NCBI RefSeq assembly: GCF_004116455.1
Contig: NZ_PDJU01000002.1
Span: 248,001 to 312,000, forward strand
From: Arcobacter sp. F155
Lineage (GTDB): Bacteria > Campylobacterota > Campylobacteria > Campylobacterales > Arcobacteraceae
DNA length: 64,000 bases
Direction of reading: 5' to 3'
Notes under the pieces: generated by a model
The model's input: only the letters and a program-made list of their open reading frames with translations
What the model was told of the DNA's origin: nothing
Databases searched by the model: none
Made by a program: the position numbers and the translations under genes
In this document: piece after piece, positions 54,364-62,679 of the stretch
Position numbering within the stretch: the first letter of the stretch is position 1
Layout of the letters: each line of letters begins with the position of its first letter

Positions 54364-55190
54364 AAACAGTTTTTGTTAAAAGTGTCCTTATCTTTTAGAA
54401 CTTCAGCAGAAGAGACAATGTTCATGATAAACTCATCATGGACATTTCCAAACTTTTGGATTAATTCATCACAAACTTTTTTCATCTCTTTTTCATTTTG
54501 AAGTTCAGCTAAAACAGTTGCTTTGTTATGATATGCAATAGCAACTTGCTTTTCAAAAATTGAAAACTCATTTATAACTTTATCTAAAGACTCAATAGCC
54601 TTTTCATACTCATAAAGTTCTTTATTTTTATTTGCTTTATTTACTAAAGACTTAGCAACAAACTCTAAGAAATGTTTCTCTTTACTAGTTTGAAATGACT
54701 CAATAACATCATCATAAGCTTTTATAGACTCTTCTATTTGTTCGTTGTTTCCTAAAATATAAGCTATGTTATATTTTGCTTGAACAATATCTTCTAAAAC
54801 CTTTTCATCTAAACAGTTTTCAAAGTTTTGTACAAACTCTTTATAAACAGCTAAAGACTCTTTCTCATCTTTTAACTCTTGAATACAAATAGCTTTATTC
54901 ATATAAGCTTTTGCAAATATGATTTCACTATTTTGTGAGATATTTGAGATAAATCTTGAAAGAAGTTCATTATAAACCTCTAACTCTTTTTCATACTCTT
55001 TTTTATGTGCATAGATTAAAGCTTTATTATAAAAAGTATAAGGCAAATATTCAATTATAGACTCATCTTTTGTATCTAGATATTTTTCTAAAATATTGTC
55101 ATAAGAACTAAGTGCTTCATCATATTTTGCCTCTTTTGTTAAAGATGAAGCTTCACCCATTAAAGTATAAAAACTATCTATATTTTCCAT
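54360..55190 (-). CDS. TPR-repeat protein
   Basis: A 276-residue soluble protein made of about six or seven tetratricopeptide units, each of the pattern (A/E)..Y(D/E)(E/K)AL..YD.(I/V)(L/I)..F followed by AKAY.NKA-type helices. Such scaffolds mediate protein-protein contacts; no catalytic domain is fused. It follows the acetyltransferase gene by 10 bp on the same strand. Confidence 0.82.
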   Translation of the reverse strand: MENIDSFYTLMGEASSLTKEAKYDEALSSYDNILEKYLDTKDESIIEYLPYTFYNKALIYAHKKEYEKELEVYNELLSRFISNISQNSEIIFAKAYMNKAICIQELKDEKESLAVYKEFVQNFENCLDEKVLEDIVQAKYNIAYILGNNEQIEESIKAYDDVIESFQTSKEKHFLEFVAKSLVNKANKNKELYEYEKAIESLDKVINEFSIFEKQVAIAYHNKATVLAELQNEKEMKKVCDELIQKFGNVHDEFIMNIVSSAEVLKDKDTFNKNCF

Positions 55191-55200
55191 TAAATACCTT

Positions 55201-55683
55201 TTAACTATTTATGAAATTTGCTATTGCATCACCTTCTAATCTATAACCAATCCACTCATCTTGTGACTTAGCACCAATACTTTCATAAAACTCTCTTGAA
55301 GGAGTATTCCAATCTAAACAAGACCACTCTACTCTTCCACAACCTTCATCGTATGCTTTTTTAACAAGATGTTTTAAGATAGCTTTTCCAGCGCCACTTC
55401 CTCTTTTATCTTTGCTAACATATAAATCTTCTAAATAAATACCATTTTTACCAAGCCAAGTTGAGTAGTTGTAAAAATATACTGCAAAACCAATTGCAAC
55501 TCCATCTTCTTCACAAATAAAAGCATTAACAGTTGAGTTTTCACCAAAAATAGATTTTTTTATTTGCTCAACATCAGTTTTTACTTCGTGCTCAGCTTTT
55601 TCATAAATTGCAAGTTCTGTAATAAAGTTTAAAATAGTTGCAGAATCATCAATAACTGCATCTCTAATTATAATATTTGACAT
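55201..55683 (-). CDS. GNAT-family N-acetyltransferase
   Basis: A 160-residue acetyltransferase with the acetyl-CoA loop DKRGSGAGKAILKHLVKKA (about 92-110), preceded by GIYLEDLYVS and followed by WSCLDWNTPSREFYESIGAKSQDEWIGYRL. The latter pattern resembles spermidine/spermine or thialysine acetyltransferases (SSAT-like), so a polyamine or amine substrate is possible. It is 10 bp upstream of the TPR gene and separated from the TRAP genes by a hairpin. Confidence 0.9.
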   Translation of the reverse strand: MSNIIIRDAVIDDSATILNFITELAIYEKAEHEVKTDVEQIKKSIFGENSTVNAFICEEDGVAIGFAVYFYNYSTWLGKNGIYLEDLYVSKDKRGSGAGKAILKHLVKKAYDEGCGRVEWSCLDWNTPSREFYESIGAKSQDEWIGYRLEGDAIANFINS

Positions 55684-55742
55684 AAATTTCCTTCATATTT
55701 TTAATGAAGGAAATATAACATTATATGCTTAATTTATTATAA

Positions 55743-55767
55743 ATAAGCTACTAAAAAAGTAGCTTAT
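55743..55767. terminator. Terminator hairpin of the TAXI TRAP operon
   Basis: ATAAGCTACT (55743-55752) pairs perfectly with AGTAGCTTAT (55758-55767) around AAAAA. It ends at the permease stop codon and separates that operon from the acetyltransferase gene. Confidence 0.6.
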
Positions 55768-57566
55768 CATTGAAATGGAATAAATATAATTATAAGAGCA
55801 AAAATTGCGAATAAAACTCTTAATAGAGGTTTTTGTTTATCATTTACTAAAGCATTTGAAATAAGCCATAAACCAAGGGCTATTTTTACAAATGACATTA
55901 AGGCAAATGAGAAGTGAGTATCTGGTTTAATTAAATATGGGTTTACAATAAATGCCATAGGAATAATATATAAACCAATACCTAGTTTCATAGCTTTTCC
56001 TGCAACTTTTAACCAGTTTGTTTGTGCTATTCCAGAAGCAATAAATACTGTTCCACAAACAGGTGGTGTAATAGTTGATAAAAGAGCAAACCAGAAAATA
56101 AATAAGTGAGCTTGAATAGCACTTAATCCATAATCTTGAAGTATTGGTCCAGCAATTGAAACACAGATAATATATGCTGCTGTTGTAGGAACTTCCATTC
56201 CTAGGATTAAACAAGCAAGTGCTGTTAGTAATAGTGCTGCAAATAGTTCACCATTTGATAAAAATAAAATTGCAGATGTAATTTTAACTCCAACTCCAGT
56301 TACGTTTAAAACACCAATAATAATACCTGCACAAATGATAACAGAAGCAATTGTAGCAATCTGTCTTGAAGCAGTGATACAACCATCTAAAAACTTGATG
56401 ATAAAATCTTTAAATGATACTTTCCACTCTCTATTTACAAGCAATAAAAATACTGAAGCAAAGATTGCTAAAGCAGCTGAAAACTGTGGAGTTTTTCCAA
56501 TAACTAAAAGTGCATATAAAAGTATCCCGAAAGGAATCACAAAAAATGGACTAAGTCTTAAAACTATATTTAGTTTTGGAATATCTTCATCGCTCATTGC
56601 TATAAGCTTATACTTTTTAGCAAAAACATCAATTCCAATCCATACAGTAAAGAAAAATAAAATAGCAGGAAATATTGCAGCTGCCATAATTGAAGAGTAT
56701 TGAACTCCCAATAACTCAGCCATAATAAAAGCCCCCGCTCCCATAAGTGGAGGCATAATTTGTCCACCAGTACTTGCAACTGCTTCTGTAGCACCTGCTA
56801 AACTTGAAGGGTATTTTAGTTTTTTCATAGTTGGAATTGTAAAGGCACCTGTTGAAGCAACATTTGCAGAAGCAGAACCAGAAATAGAACCAAAAAATGC
56901 AGATGCTAAAACAGATACTTTAGCTGCTCCACCTCTTAGTCTTCCTGCTATTTTTGTTGATAAGGACATGAAAGCATTTCCACCTTCACCAACTCCAACA
57001 AAAGCTCCTAAGATAACAAATACAGCAACAACATTTACAGAAACTCCTGTAAGACTTCCATAAATACCACCTTCTGCAATAACAAGTGTTCCTAAGAAAC
57101 TATCCATAGGTATTTCTTGATGACCAAAATCCCCAGGAATAAGATGCCCAAAAAATCCATAAGCTAAAGCAATTGCAGCAGTTAAAGGAAGTGCAAGTTT
57201 TACTGCACGTCTTGCCATTTCTAAAACAGCTAAGATTAAACTTATTGCAACAAAATATTGTAAATTGCCTTCTAGTGAACCATATTGTTCTTCTAAATAA
57301 GAGTAGTTAGTAACTATATAATAAGAAGAAAACATAGCACAAACTAATAAGATATATCCTATATATTTAGTAAACTTTGATATGTTTTCATCAGTTGTAA
57401 GTAGAAAAACCCAAGGTAATACCAATGCTAAGTGAATTGGTCTACTTACTAAATTTGGCATTAGACCTGTAAAAATTAAATAGATATGAAATCCAACGGT
57501 AAATAAAGCTAAAGCAGCTACTATCACATACTTTGGTGATAGTAACTTTTTATTTGTTTCTTGCAT
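55767..57566 (-). CDS. TRAP permease of the TAXI type (4TM/12TM fusion)
   Basis: A 599-residue inner-membrane protein with about sixteen helices, a fusion of small and large TRAP subunits. GSISGSASANVASTGAFTIPTMKKLKY and ATEAVASTGGQIMPPLMGAGAFIMAE are typical of the DctM-like half. It works with the TAXI-type binding protein encoded 11 bp upstream. TAXI systems carry glutamate, 2-oxoglutarate or other dicarboxylates where tested; the substrate here is unknown. Confidence 0.93.
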   Translation of the reverse strand: MQETNKKLLSPKYVIVAALALFTVGFHIYLIFTGLMPNLVSRPIHLALVLPWVFLLTTDENISKFTKYIGYILLVCAMFSSYYIVTNYSYLEEQYGSLEGNLQYFVAISLILAVLEMARRAVKLALPLTAAIALAYGFFGHLIPGDFGHQEIPMDSFLGTLVIAEGGIYGSLTGVSVNVVAVFVILGAFVGVGEGGNAFMSLSTKIAGRLRGGAAKVSVLASAFFGSISGSASANVASTGAFTIPTMKKLKYPSSLAGATEAVASTGGQIMPPLMGAGAFIMAELLGVQYSSIMAAAIFPAILFFFTVWIGIDVFAKKYKLIAMSDEDIPKLNIVLRLSPFFVIPFGILLYALLVIGKTPQFSAALAIFASVFLLLVNREWKVSFKDFIIKFLDGCITASRQIATIASVIICAGIIIGVLNVTGVGVKITSAILFLSNGELFAALLLTALACLILGMEVPTTAAYIICVSIAGPILQDYGLSAIQAHLFIFWFALLSTITPPVCGTVFIASGIAQTNWLKVAGKAMKLGIGLYIIPMAFIVNPYLIKPDTHFSFALMSFVKIALGLWLISNALVNDKQKPLLRVLFAIFALIIIFIPFQ

Positions 57567-57577
57567 ATACTAAACTC

Positions 57578-58528
57578 TTATTTAATACTCTCAGGAATAG
57601 TTGCATTTACTTCATTGTAGTACTTTAATGCACCTTTATGAAGTTTAGTTTTAAACATATCTAGGTTGTTAAAAGTAATAGCTTTCCACCAGATATTTTG
57701 TTTTTCTAATGCAGGTTTTGATTCCCAAAATGCTTTTGTAAGTTTGTACGCTGTCTCTTCACTCATATTTGTAGTTGTATAAACTCCAACAGGTAAAGTT
57801 GTTGTTGCAATCTCTTCTTCAACACCAGAATAAGTTCCTGATGGAATAATAAGTTTATCTCTTTTTGTAAGAGCAATTTGCTCATCACTCATAGAAAGAA
57901 GTTTGATTTTTGTACTTGCTGCTGCTTCAATTACATTTGGAGCTGGATACGAACCTGATGTTGCAAATCCATCAATTTGACCATTTTTAAGTGCTGATAC
58001 TGCACCTGAAAGTTCTGCACCTACAAGTTTAACATCATCTTTTAGACCAAATACTTCAATGTATTTTTTGGCTTCTCTTGCACCATAACTTCCTTTACCA
58101 ATCAGTAAAGACTTACCTTTTAAATCTTCAAAACTGTTAATTCCTGAATCAGCTTTTACAACCATGTGCATTGTAAGGTATGGAATAGGAAATAGTGATC
58201 TTACTTTTTCATAATCAGCTGGATTGTCTCTTTTGAACATTGCTTTTTGAGACTTAGCTAGTTTAAGTAAAACAGGAGGTGTTGTAAACACATAGTTACC
58301 AGTTCTTTTTCTAACTTCTTTTACGTTTTGAACAGAACCTTGACTCTCTTCGATTGTGATACTTAAATCTTTATTTGTAAGCTTACTTACATTTTCTCCA
58401 ACTTGTACTGCCATTTGGTAGTATGATGAAGAAGATTTAGCTGCTTTTAATGTCAATCTCTCACCTGCATTTGCAGATACTGCTACTGCGAAAATAGTAG
58501 CTATTGATAGTATTTTAGATAATTTCAT
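57578..58528 (-). CDS. TAXI-family TRAP binding protein
   Basis: A 316-residue periplasmic protein with signal peptide (1-22, ending VSANAGE). LTLKAAKSSSSYYQMAVQVGENVSK, EESQGSVQNVKEV, LLIGKGSYGAREAKKY and SGAVSALKNGQIDGFATSGSYPAPNV are typical of TAXI proteins. The start at 58528 follows AGGGAG; an upstream in-frame codon at 58543 overlaps that site. The permease gene follows after 11 bp. The LysR gene upstream and the palindrome at 58597 suggest transcriptional control. Confidence 0.92.
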   Translation of the reverse strand: MKLSKILSIATIFAVAVSANAGERLTLKAAKSSSSYYQMAVQVGENVSKLTNKDLSITIEESQGSVQNVKEVRKRTGNYVFTTPPVLLKLAKSQKAMFKRDNPADYEKVRSLFPIPYLTMHMVVKADSGINSFEDLKGKSLLIGKGSYGAREAKKYIEVFGLKDDVKLVGAELSGAVSALKNGQIDGFATSGSYPAPNVIEAAASTKIKLLSMSDEQIALTKRDKLIIPSGTYSGVEEEIATTTLPVGVYTTTNMSEETAYKLTKAFWESKPALEKQNIWWKAITFNNLDMFKTKLHKGALKYYNEVNATIPESIK

Positions 58529-58596
58529 GTTTCTCCCTGTCATAAAATGTGAAAAATTATAACAAGAGTTTTTTAAACTAGCTTGGAATTTGCCAT

Positions 58597-58611
58597 TTTT
58601 ACATTGTAAAA
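58597..58611. promoter_or_regulatory. Palindrome upstream of the TAXI operon
   Basis: TTTTACA (58597-58603) and TGTAAAA (58605-58611) flank a single T, 69 bp before the binding-protein start. The dyad contains the T-N11-A pattern common to LysR-type sites, and the LysR gene is the immediate neighbour. Confidence 0.4.
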
Positions 58612-58701
58612 GTTACATTTTGTCAATAAAATTGTATATTTATTATCTAAAAATTATTTTGACTGACTTTGTACTGTTTATCAAATAATTTTAAAGTTAT
58701 T

Positions 58702-59520
58702 TTATAAACTACTATTTCTTAGGTATTCATGGATAATAGGAAGATAATCTTTTCTGCAAATCAAATGTGTATCAAGATGGTTTTCTATATCTGTAGTTTT
58801 CACCTTATTTGTATAACCAAATTTCTCTATAATCTTTGGAGATAAAAGACCTATTCCAAAACCTGCTTTTATACAACCAAGTATCAACTCAAAGTTTTCT
58901 AGCTCTACTGTTTTGTAGTTTTCATCTCTTGTATTTTTAATATAGTTTTCCAAAGTTGCACAATTTGCACAAGACTTTTTAAATACAAAACAAGTCTTTT
59001 GAGGCTCTTTGTCTTTTGGTTCAACTAAAACCATTTTCTCTTCAAAGACATTTAAAATTTCTAAATCTTTATGATGTGGATTTCCATTTACAAAGGCTAC
59101 ATCAAGTTTATAATCAAGAAGTTTCTCTATTAAGTTTAAACTACTATCAACTGTAAACTCTAAATTCATTTCTTTAAAATCACTATTTAGTTTTTCTAAA
59201 AATGGCATCAAGCTACTTGTTGTAAATGTTTGCGTTGCTCCTATTTTAAGTACTTCTTGGTAGTCTATATTTCTCATATGAACTTGGGCTTCTTCAACTT
59301 TTTTTATAATATCTATGGCATAGGGGAAAAGCTTTTCACCTTCGTTTGTAAGAATAACCCCTCTGTTTGTCCTATGAAAAAGAGAGTAGCCTATATTTTT
59401 TTCTAGCTGTTTTATTCGTAAAGTTACGTTTGATTGAGTAAACTCCAACTCTTTAGCTGCTTGTGATATAGAGTTTGTATTTGCAACTGTTATAAAAACT
59501 TTTAATAAATTTGAGTCCAT
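58702..59520 (-). CDS. LysR-type transcriptional regulator
   Basis: A 272-residue regulator: N-terminal helix-turn-helix (LLKVFITVANTNSISQAAKELEFTQSNVTLRIKQLE in essence, residues 4-39) and a two-lobed ligand domain (about 90-270). It is shorter than the usual 290-310 residues. A CANC pair (near 172-175) in the ligand domain could be redox-active, though single cysteines are frequent there. It follows the TSUP permease gene by 9 bp and precedes the TAXI operon on the same strand, so it may govern either. Confidence 0.92.
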   Translation of the reverse strand: MDSNLLKVFITVANTNSISQAAKELEFTQSNVTLRIKQLEKNIGYSLFHRTNRGVILTNEGEKLFPYAIDIIKKVEEAQVHMRNIDYQEVLKIGATQTFTTSSLMPFLEKLNSDFKEMNLEFTVDSSLNLIEKLLDYKLDVAFVNGNPHHKDLEILNVFEEKMVLVEPKDKEPQKTCFVFKKSCANCATLENYIKNTRDENYKTVELENFELILGCIKAGFGIGLLSPKIIEKFGYTNKVKTTDIENHLDTHLICRKDYLPIIHEYLRNSSL

Positions 59521-59529
59521 TTTTAACCT

Positions 59530-60273
59530 TTAAAATTCAACTGTTTGAAAAACTAATACCCATGCAATAATAAACAATAAGACTTTTAATATCTTTGCAT
59601 AAAATTTTGCATCTATTTTTTTCTTTATTTTTATTCCAAAATAAAGACCAATAGCAACTATAAACATACTTGCAAATGATATTTGTACTGCTTGAGAACT
59701 AAACTCTCCAAAGTAAACAAAAGTAGCAACCTGCCCTACTTTTGTAAAAAGAAAACATAAATTTGATAGTTGAATTGTATCTTTTTTTGAGTATTTTAAC
59801 TCTAAAGTATACATAATAGTAAGTGGAGCAACTACATTTGTAAGTCCAGATACAACTCCTCCTACAAGTCCCAATCCATAAGTTGAAGACTTAGGATAAT
59901 CTGCTATAAAGCTAGCTCTTAGTTTAACTAGTGATTGGAAAAGATAAAAGAATATTATAAATGCAAGAATAAGTTTAAAATACTCAGAGTTGTAATAAAC
60001 CAAGATATATGTTCCAACTATACTTCCTATAACCATAAGTAAAATGATAAGCCAAAACTTCCGTAAAGCTTCAAAAAACTTGCCCTCGCTTAGTATGCTT
60101 ACAAGATTTACTATCATTGTTGGGATTATTATATATGTGATTGTTGTTTGAATATCTGTAAAAAGTGCAACTACTGGAGTTGAAATAAGACCAAAACCAA
60201 AACCTATACTTCCATGTATAAAAGAAGAGATAAGAATAACAAGTGTAAAAACGATTATAAAATCTGTTTCCAT
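59530..60273 (-). CDS. TSUP (TauE/SafE) family permease
   Basis: A 247-residue membrane protein with about eight helices. GSIGFGFGLISTPVVALFTD and GGVVSGLTNVVAPLTIMY are the duplicated TSUP motifs. Family members export sulfite or move organosulfonates and other anions; the exact substrate is unknown. The ATG at 60273 follows AAAGGTAG at proper spacing and is preferred over an upstream codon at 60315. It lies 9 bp ahead of the LysR gene. Confidence 0.9.
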   Translation of the reverse strand: METDFIIVFTLVILISSFIHGSIGFGFGLISTPVVALFTDIQTTITYIIIPTMIVNLVSILSEGKFFEALRKFWLIILLMVIGSIVGTYILVYYNSEYFKLILAFIIFFYLFQSLVKLRASFIADYPKSSTYGLGLVGGVVSGLTNVVAPLTIMYTLELKYSKKDTIQLSNLCFLFTKVGQVATFVYFGEFSSQAVQISFASMFIVAIGLYFGIKIKKKIDAKFYAKILKVLLFIIAWVLVFQTVEF

Positions 60274-60372
60274 ATGACTACCTTTAATATTACATATAAC
60301 TATGAGTAATACCAAATAGTATTACTAAGTATTATATCTGAGTTTTATAAAGGTAGCCTAAAATATAATTTG

Positions 60373-60993
60373 TTAGTTGATTTTCTCTATTTTCTCTTGA
60401 AAGTTCTCATCATAATAACTTAAGAATAAATCAAAGTCTACAAACTCTTTTATATCATTTAAATATGTGATTAGATTTTCTTTGTTTGTAAACTCTTTTG
60501 CAAACTCATCTTTTAACTTGATATAAATAACAGTTCCTGAATAATCTTCATTTATACAAGGAGCTATATCAAAACTATTTAGGTCTGAGATAAACTTGTG
60601 AGCTGTATCTTCTTTGTGTTTTTTTGAGATGATACTTATTTTTTGTGCTAAGGCAAATATGAAATATAAACCAAGCTCTTTTTCTACTAAAGAGTTATCT
60701 AATAGTACTTTCTCTACTTTTTTATATGAGCTTTCAGTTACAAAAGAGTTTAACTCCTCTTTGCTCATACCAATACCATTGTCAACAATAGTTATAGAAC
60801 TATCACTTGGCTCAAAATATACTTCCATCATAGCTTCAAAGTCTGCTTCTTTGTCTTCACAGTTTTCTTTTGTATGTAAAGCTTTGTTTGCATTTAAAAG
60901 TAACTCTTTTAAAAATAGCTCTTTTTTAAATGTACTGTTTTTTAATATAGATAGATAATTTTCTATTTGTTCAATATTTTTATATGTATTCAT
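60373..60993 (-). CDS. Stand-alone Hsp90/HtpG N-domain-like ATPase
   Basis: A 206-residue protein made only of a GHKL domain that resembles the HtpG N-terminal domain: FKKELFLKELLLNANKAL (E30, N34) copies the HtpG FLRELISNASDAL motif with D replaced by K37, VDNGIGMSKEEL (D71) matches, as do ISIISKKHKEDTAHKFISD and YSGTVIYIKLKDEFAKEF. The glycine-rich lid motif (IGQFGVGFYS) is replaced by EKELGLYFIFALAQ. There is no middle or C-terminal domain, so it cannot dimerise like Hsp90. It may bind ATP weakly or act on HtpG, whose gene lies nearby. Start chosen at ATG 60993, after GGAG; a TTG at 61005 overlaps that site. Confidence 0.75.
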   Translation of the reverse strand: MNTYKNIEQIENYLSILKNSTFKKELFLKELLLNANKALHTKENCEDKEADFEAMMEVYFEPSDSSITIVDNGIGMSKEELNSFVTESSYKKVEKVLLDNSLVEKELGLYFIFALAQKISIISKKHKEDTAHKFISDLNSFDIAPCINEDYSGTVIYIKLKDEFAKEFTNKENLITYLNDIKEFVDFDLFLSYYDENFQEKIEKIN

Positions 60994-61029
60994 TTTATTC
61001 TCCAAATTTAAAAATGTAATATTAGCTTA

Positions 61030-61048
61030 AATTATTTGTTAAATAATT
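61030..61048. promoter_or_regulatory. Palindrome upstream of the Hsp90-like gene
   Basis: AATTATTT (61030-61037) and AAATAATT (61041-61048) flank GTT, 37 bp before the start at 60993. Purely A/T, so it could be promoter sequence, but the dyad is perfect. Confidence 0.3.
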
Positions 61049-61128
61049 ATTTATATAAGGTAAAATTATTTGAAAGAATATTTTAAATCTATTATGTCAT
61101 AATTGTATTCACATAAAAACTTACAAAA

Positions 61129-61148
61129 TTTTGAATATCTATTCAAAA
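61129..61148. promoter_or_regulatory. 20-bp palindrome in a divergent intergenic region
   Basis: TTTTGAATATCTATTCAAAA has perfect 9-bp arms about a TC centre. It lies 64 bp before the DUF6172 start and 136 bp before the Hsp90-like gene, so it could control either or both. Confidence 0.45.
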
Positions 61149-61211
61149 ATACTCCGATACACTAAAACTTTAGATACAATTGCAAAAATATAAAAAAACC
61201 AAAGGTAAGAC

Positions 61212-61550
61212 TTGAAAAAGACTTTTAAATTAAAGCAAGAAAACAAACACCCTGATAGAGTTGTAGATTCTATTAAATATGAAGTAAGAAAATATATCAA
61301 AAGAGAAAAAAGAAAAACTCTTCCAGAAGATAAAGATTTTTGGTTTTTCGATTGCAAATTTGCAATAGGCAATGATGAACATAAAGTAATAGAGTTTGCA
61401 GATATCACAAAATCTATTGATGAAGCAGCTAAATCTGAAGCTGATACTTTTTACTTAGAGATACTTGCAAGAGCAGAAAAAAGACCTGAGAAAGAAGAAG
61501 AGGAAACTGAAGAGCTTGAATCAGAAGATGAGGATAATTTAGAGAATTAA
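61212..61550 (+). CDS. DUF6172-like protein
   Basis: A 112-residue soluble protein initiated at a TTG after AAAGGT. KHPDRVVDSIKYEVRKYIKREKRKTLPEDKDFWFFDCKF and IDEAAKSEADTFYLEILARAEKRP match the DUF6172 pattern (given here only as key regions KHPDRV, KREKRK, FWFFDCKF). The C-terminus is a long run of Glu and Asp. Its strongly basic front and acidic tail suggest nucleic-acid or ribosome contact, but no function is known. A hairpin with a T tract follows. Confidence 0.8.
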   Translation: MKKTFKLKQENKHPDRVVDSIKYEVRKYIKREKRKTLPEDKDFWFFDCKFAIGNDEHKVIEFADITKSIDEAAKSEADTFYLEILARAEKRPEKEEEETEELESEDEDNLEN

Positions 61551-61565
61551 TCTTCTTATTATTAG

Positions 61566-61598
61566 AAAGTTGAAATCAAATCTTCGATTTCACTTTTT
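61566..61598 (+). terminator. Rho-independent terminator of the DUF6172 gene
   Basis: AAAGTTGAAATC (61566-61577) pairs with GATTTC-ACTTT (61586-61596) with one bulge, followed by TTTTT on the plus strand. It lies between convergent genes. Confidence 0.55.
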
Positions 61599-61610
61599 AA
61601 TGGTTTTATT

Positions 61611-62630
61611 CTATTTTTTATTAACTATAAGTTTATTTAATTTTCCATCATTGTTTGAAGATAAAGTAAATGTATTTGAATTTAAAATAGTCTCTTTAAA
61701 TCCATTAAAATCTATTTCTTTATAACTTTCATTATTCCACATATCTACAATATATTCCGTATAAATATTAAAACTATTATCAATGCAATTAGATAACAAA
61801 TAAGTTCCAAATTTTTCTTTACACAAAGTATTTGAAATACCAGATAAAAGCCCAAGTAAATTACAGTTACCTTTTTTATCTTCTATTCCTGCCCAGCAAT
61901 AATAAGTAAAGTATATATCTTCATAATTTACATCATTAATTATTAAATCTTTTTCTATATTAACATCAATATTTTCTGTTTCATATTCAATTTTGAAGCT
62001 ATTGTCCCCAACTATCATATCATGACACTTATTTTGTTTTATGAATTGTTTTACAAAATCATTTTTATTTATAGAGTCTTTTAAATAAATTTTCTGGAAA
62101 GTGAAAAAATAGTATCCTTTGTTTAAAACACAATATGCTTTAATACGAGGATTATATAAAAAGGCATTATCCTTTTCGTAATATCTTCTTAATTCTGATT
62201 TACTTTGAATATCACTTGAAAAAGAAAATAATACATTTCTTCCTTTATATCCAATACACTTTTTTAAGTTTTTAAACTTTTCAATTGTTGTATCTAATTC
62301 TTTAGAATTTATTGTACTTTTTATTTCAAAAATATATTCAACTGCTTCACAAGGTACAAACCCTAATTCTACACCAAAAAGAAGAGCAGGAAGAATTTCA
62401 TTGTTATATAAAATAATATCACTTTCATTGGACTGGAATCCAGAAGAATCTTGTACAATACCTTTTGATAGTTTAAATCTATTTGGTACTAAATCTTTTA
62501 CTAATTCAAGAAATAATATTTCATTTAGACTGCCTTTTATTCCTTGATGATTTACATTCTTATTTGAGATATAAGAAGATTTTAAAAAGTCAATTTTTGT
62601 ATTTATTATTTCATTTATATAATTACTCAT
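61611..62630 (-). CDS. DUF6602 PD-(D/E)xK nuclease-like protein
   Basis: A 339-residue soluble protein. HQGIKGSLNE (28-37), a SNESDIILYN strand with D71, and EYIFEIKST with E102-I-K104 give the order E...D...ExK of the PD-(D/E)xK nuclease fold and match DUF6602 as I recall it. The C-terminal half is unfamiliar and rich in Asn, Tyr and Lys. An AAAGGA site precedes the start. No methylase or helicase adjoins it, so a restriction or defence role is only possible. It lies alone between DUF6172 and htpG, with an odd structured element just upstream. Confidence 0.72.
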   Translation of the reverse strand: MSNYINEIINTKIDFLKSSYISNKNVNHQGIKGSLNEILFLELVKDLVPNRFKLSKGIVQDSSGFQSNESDIILYNNEILPALLFGVELGFVPCEAVEYIFEIKSTINSKELDTTIEKFKNLKKCIGYKGRNVLFSFSSDIQSKSELRRYYEKDNAFLYNPRIKAYCVLNKGYYFFTFQKIYLKDSINKNDFVKQFIKQNKCHDMIVGDNSFKIEYETENIDVNIEKDLIINDVNYEDIYFTYYCWAGIEDKKGNCNLLGLLSGISNTLCKEKFGTYLLSNCIDNSFNIYTEYIVDMWNNESYKEIDFNGFKETILNSNTFTLSSNNDGKLNKLIVNKK

Positions 62631-62679
62631 AATATTCCTTTAAGAGATTATAAAACATAAATACTTATATTATATATTT

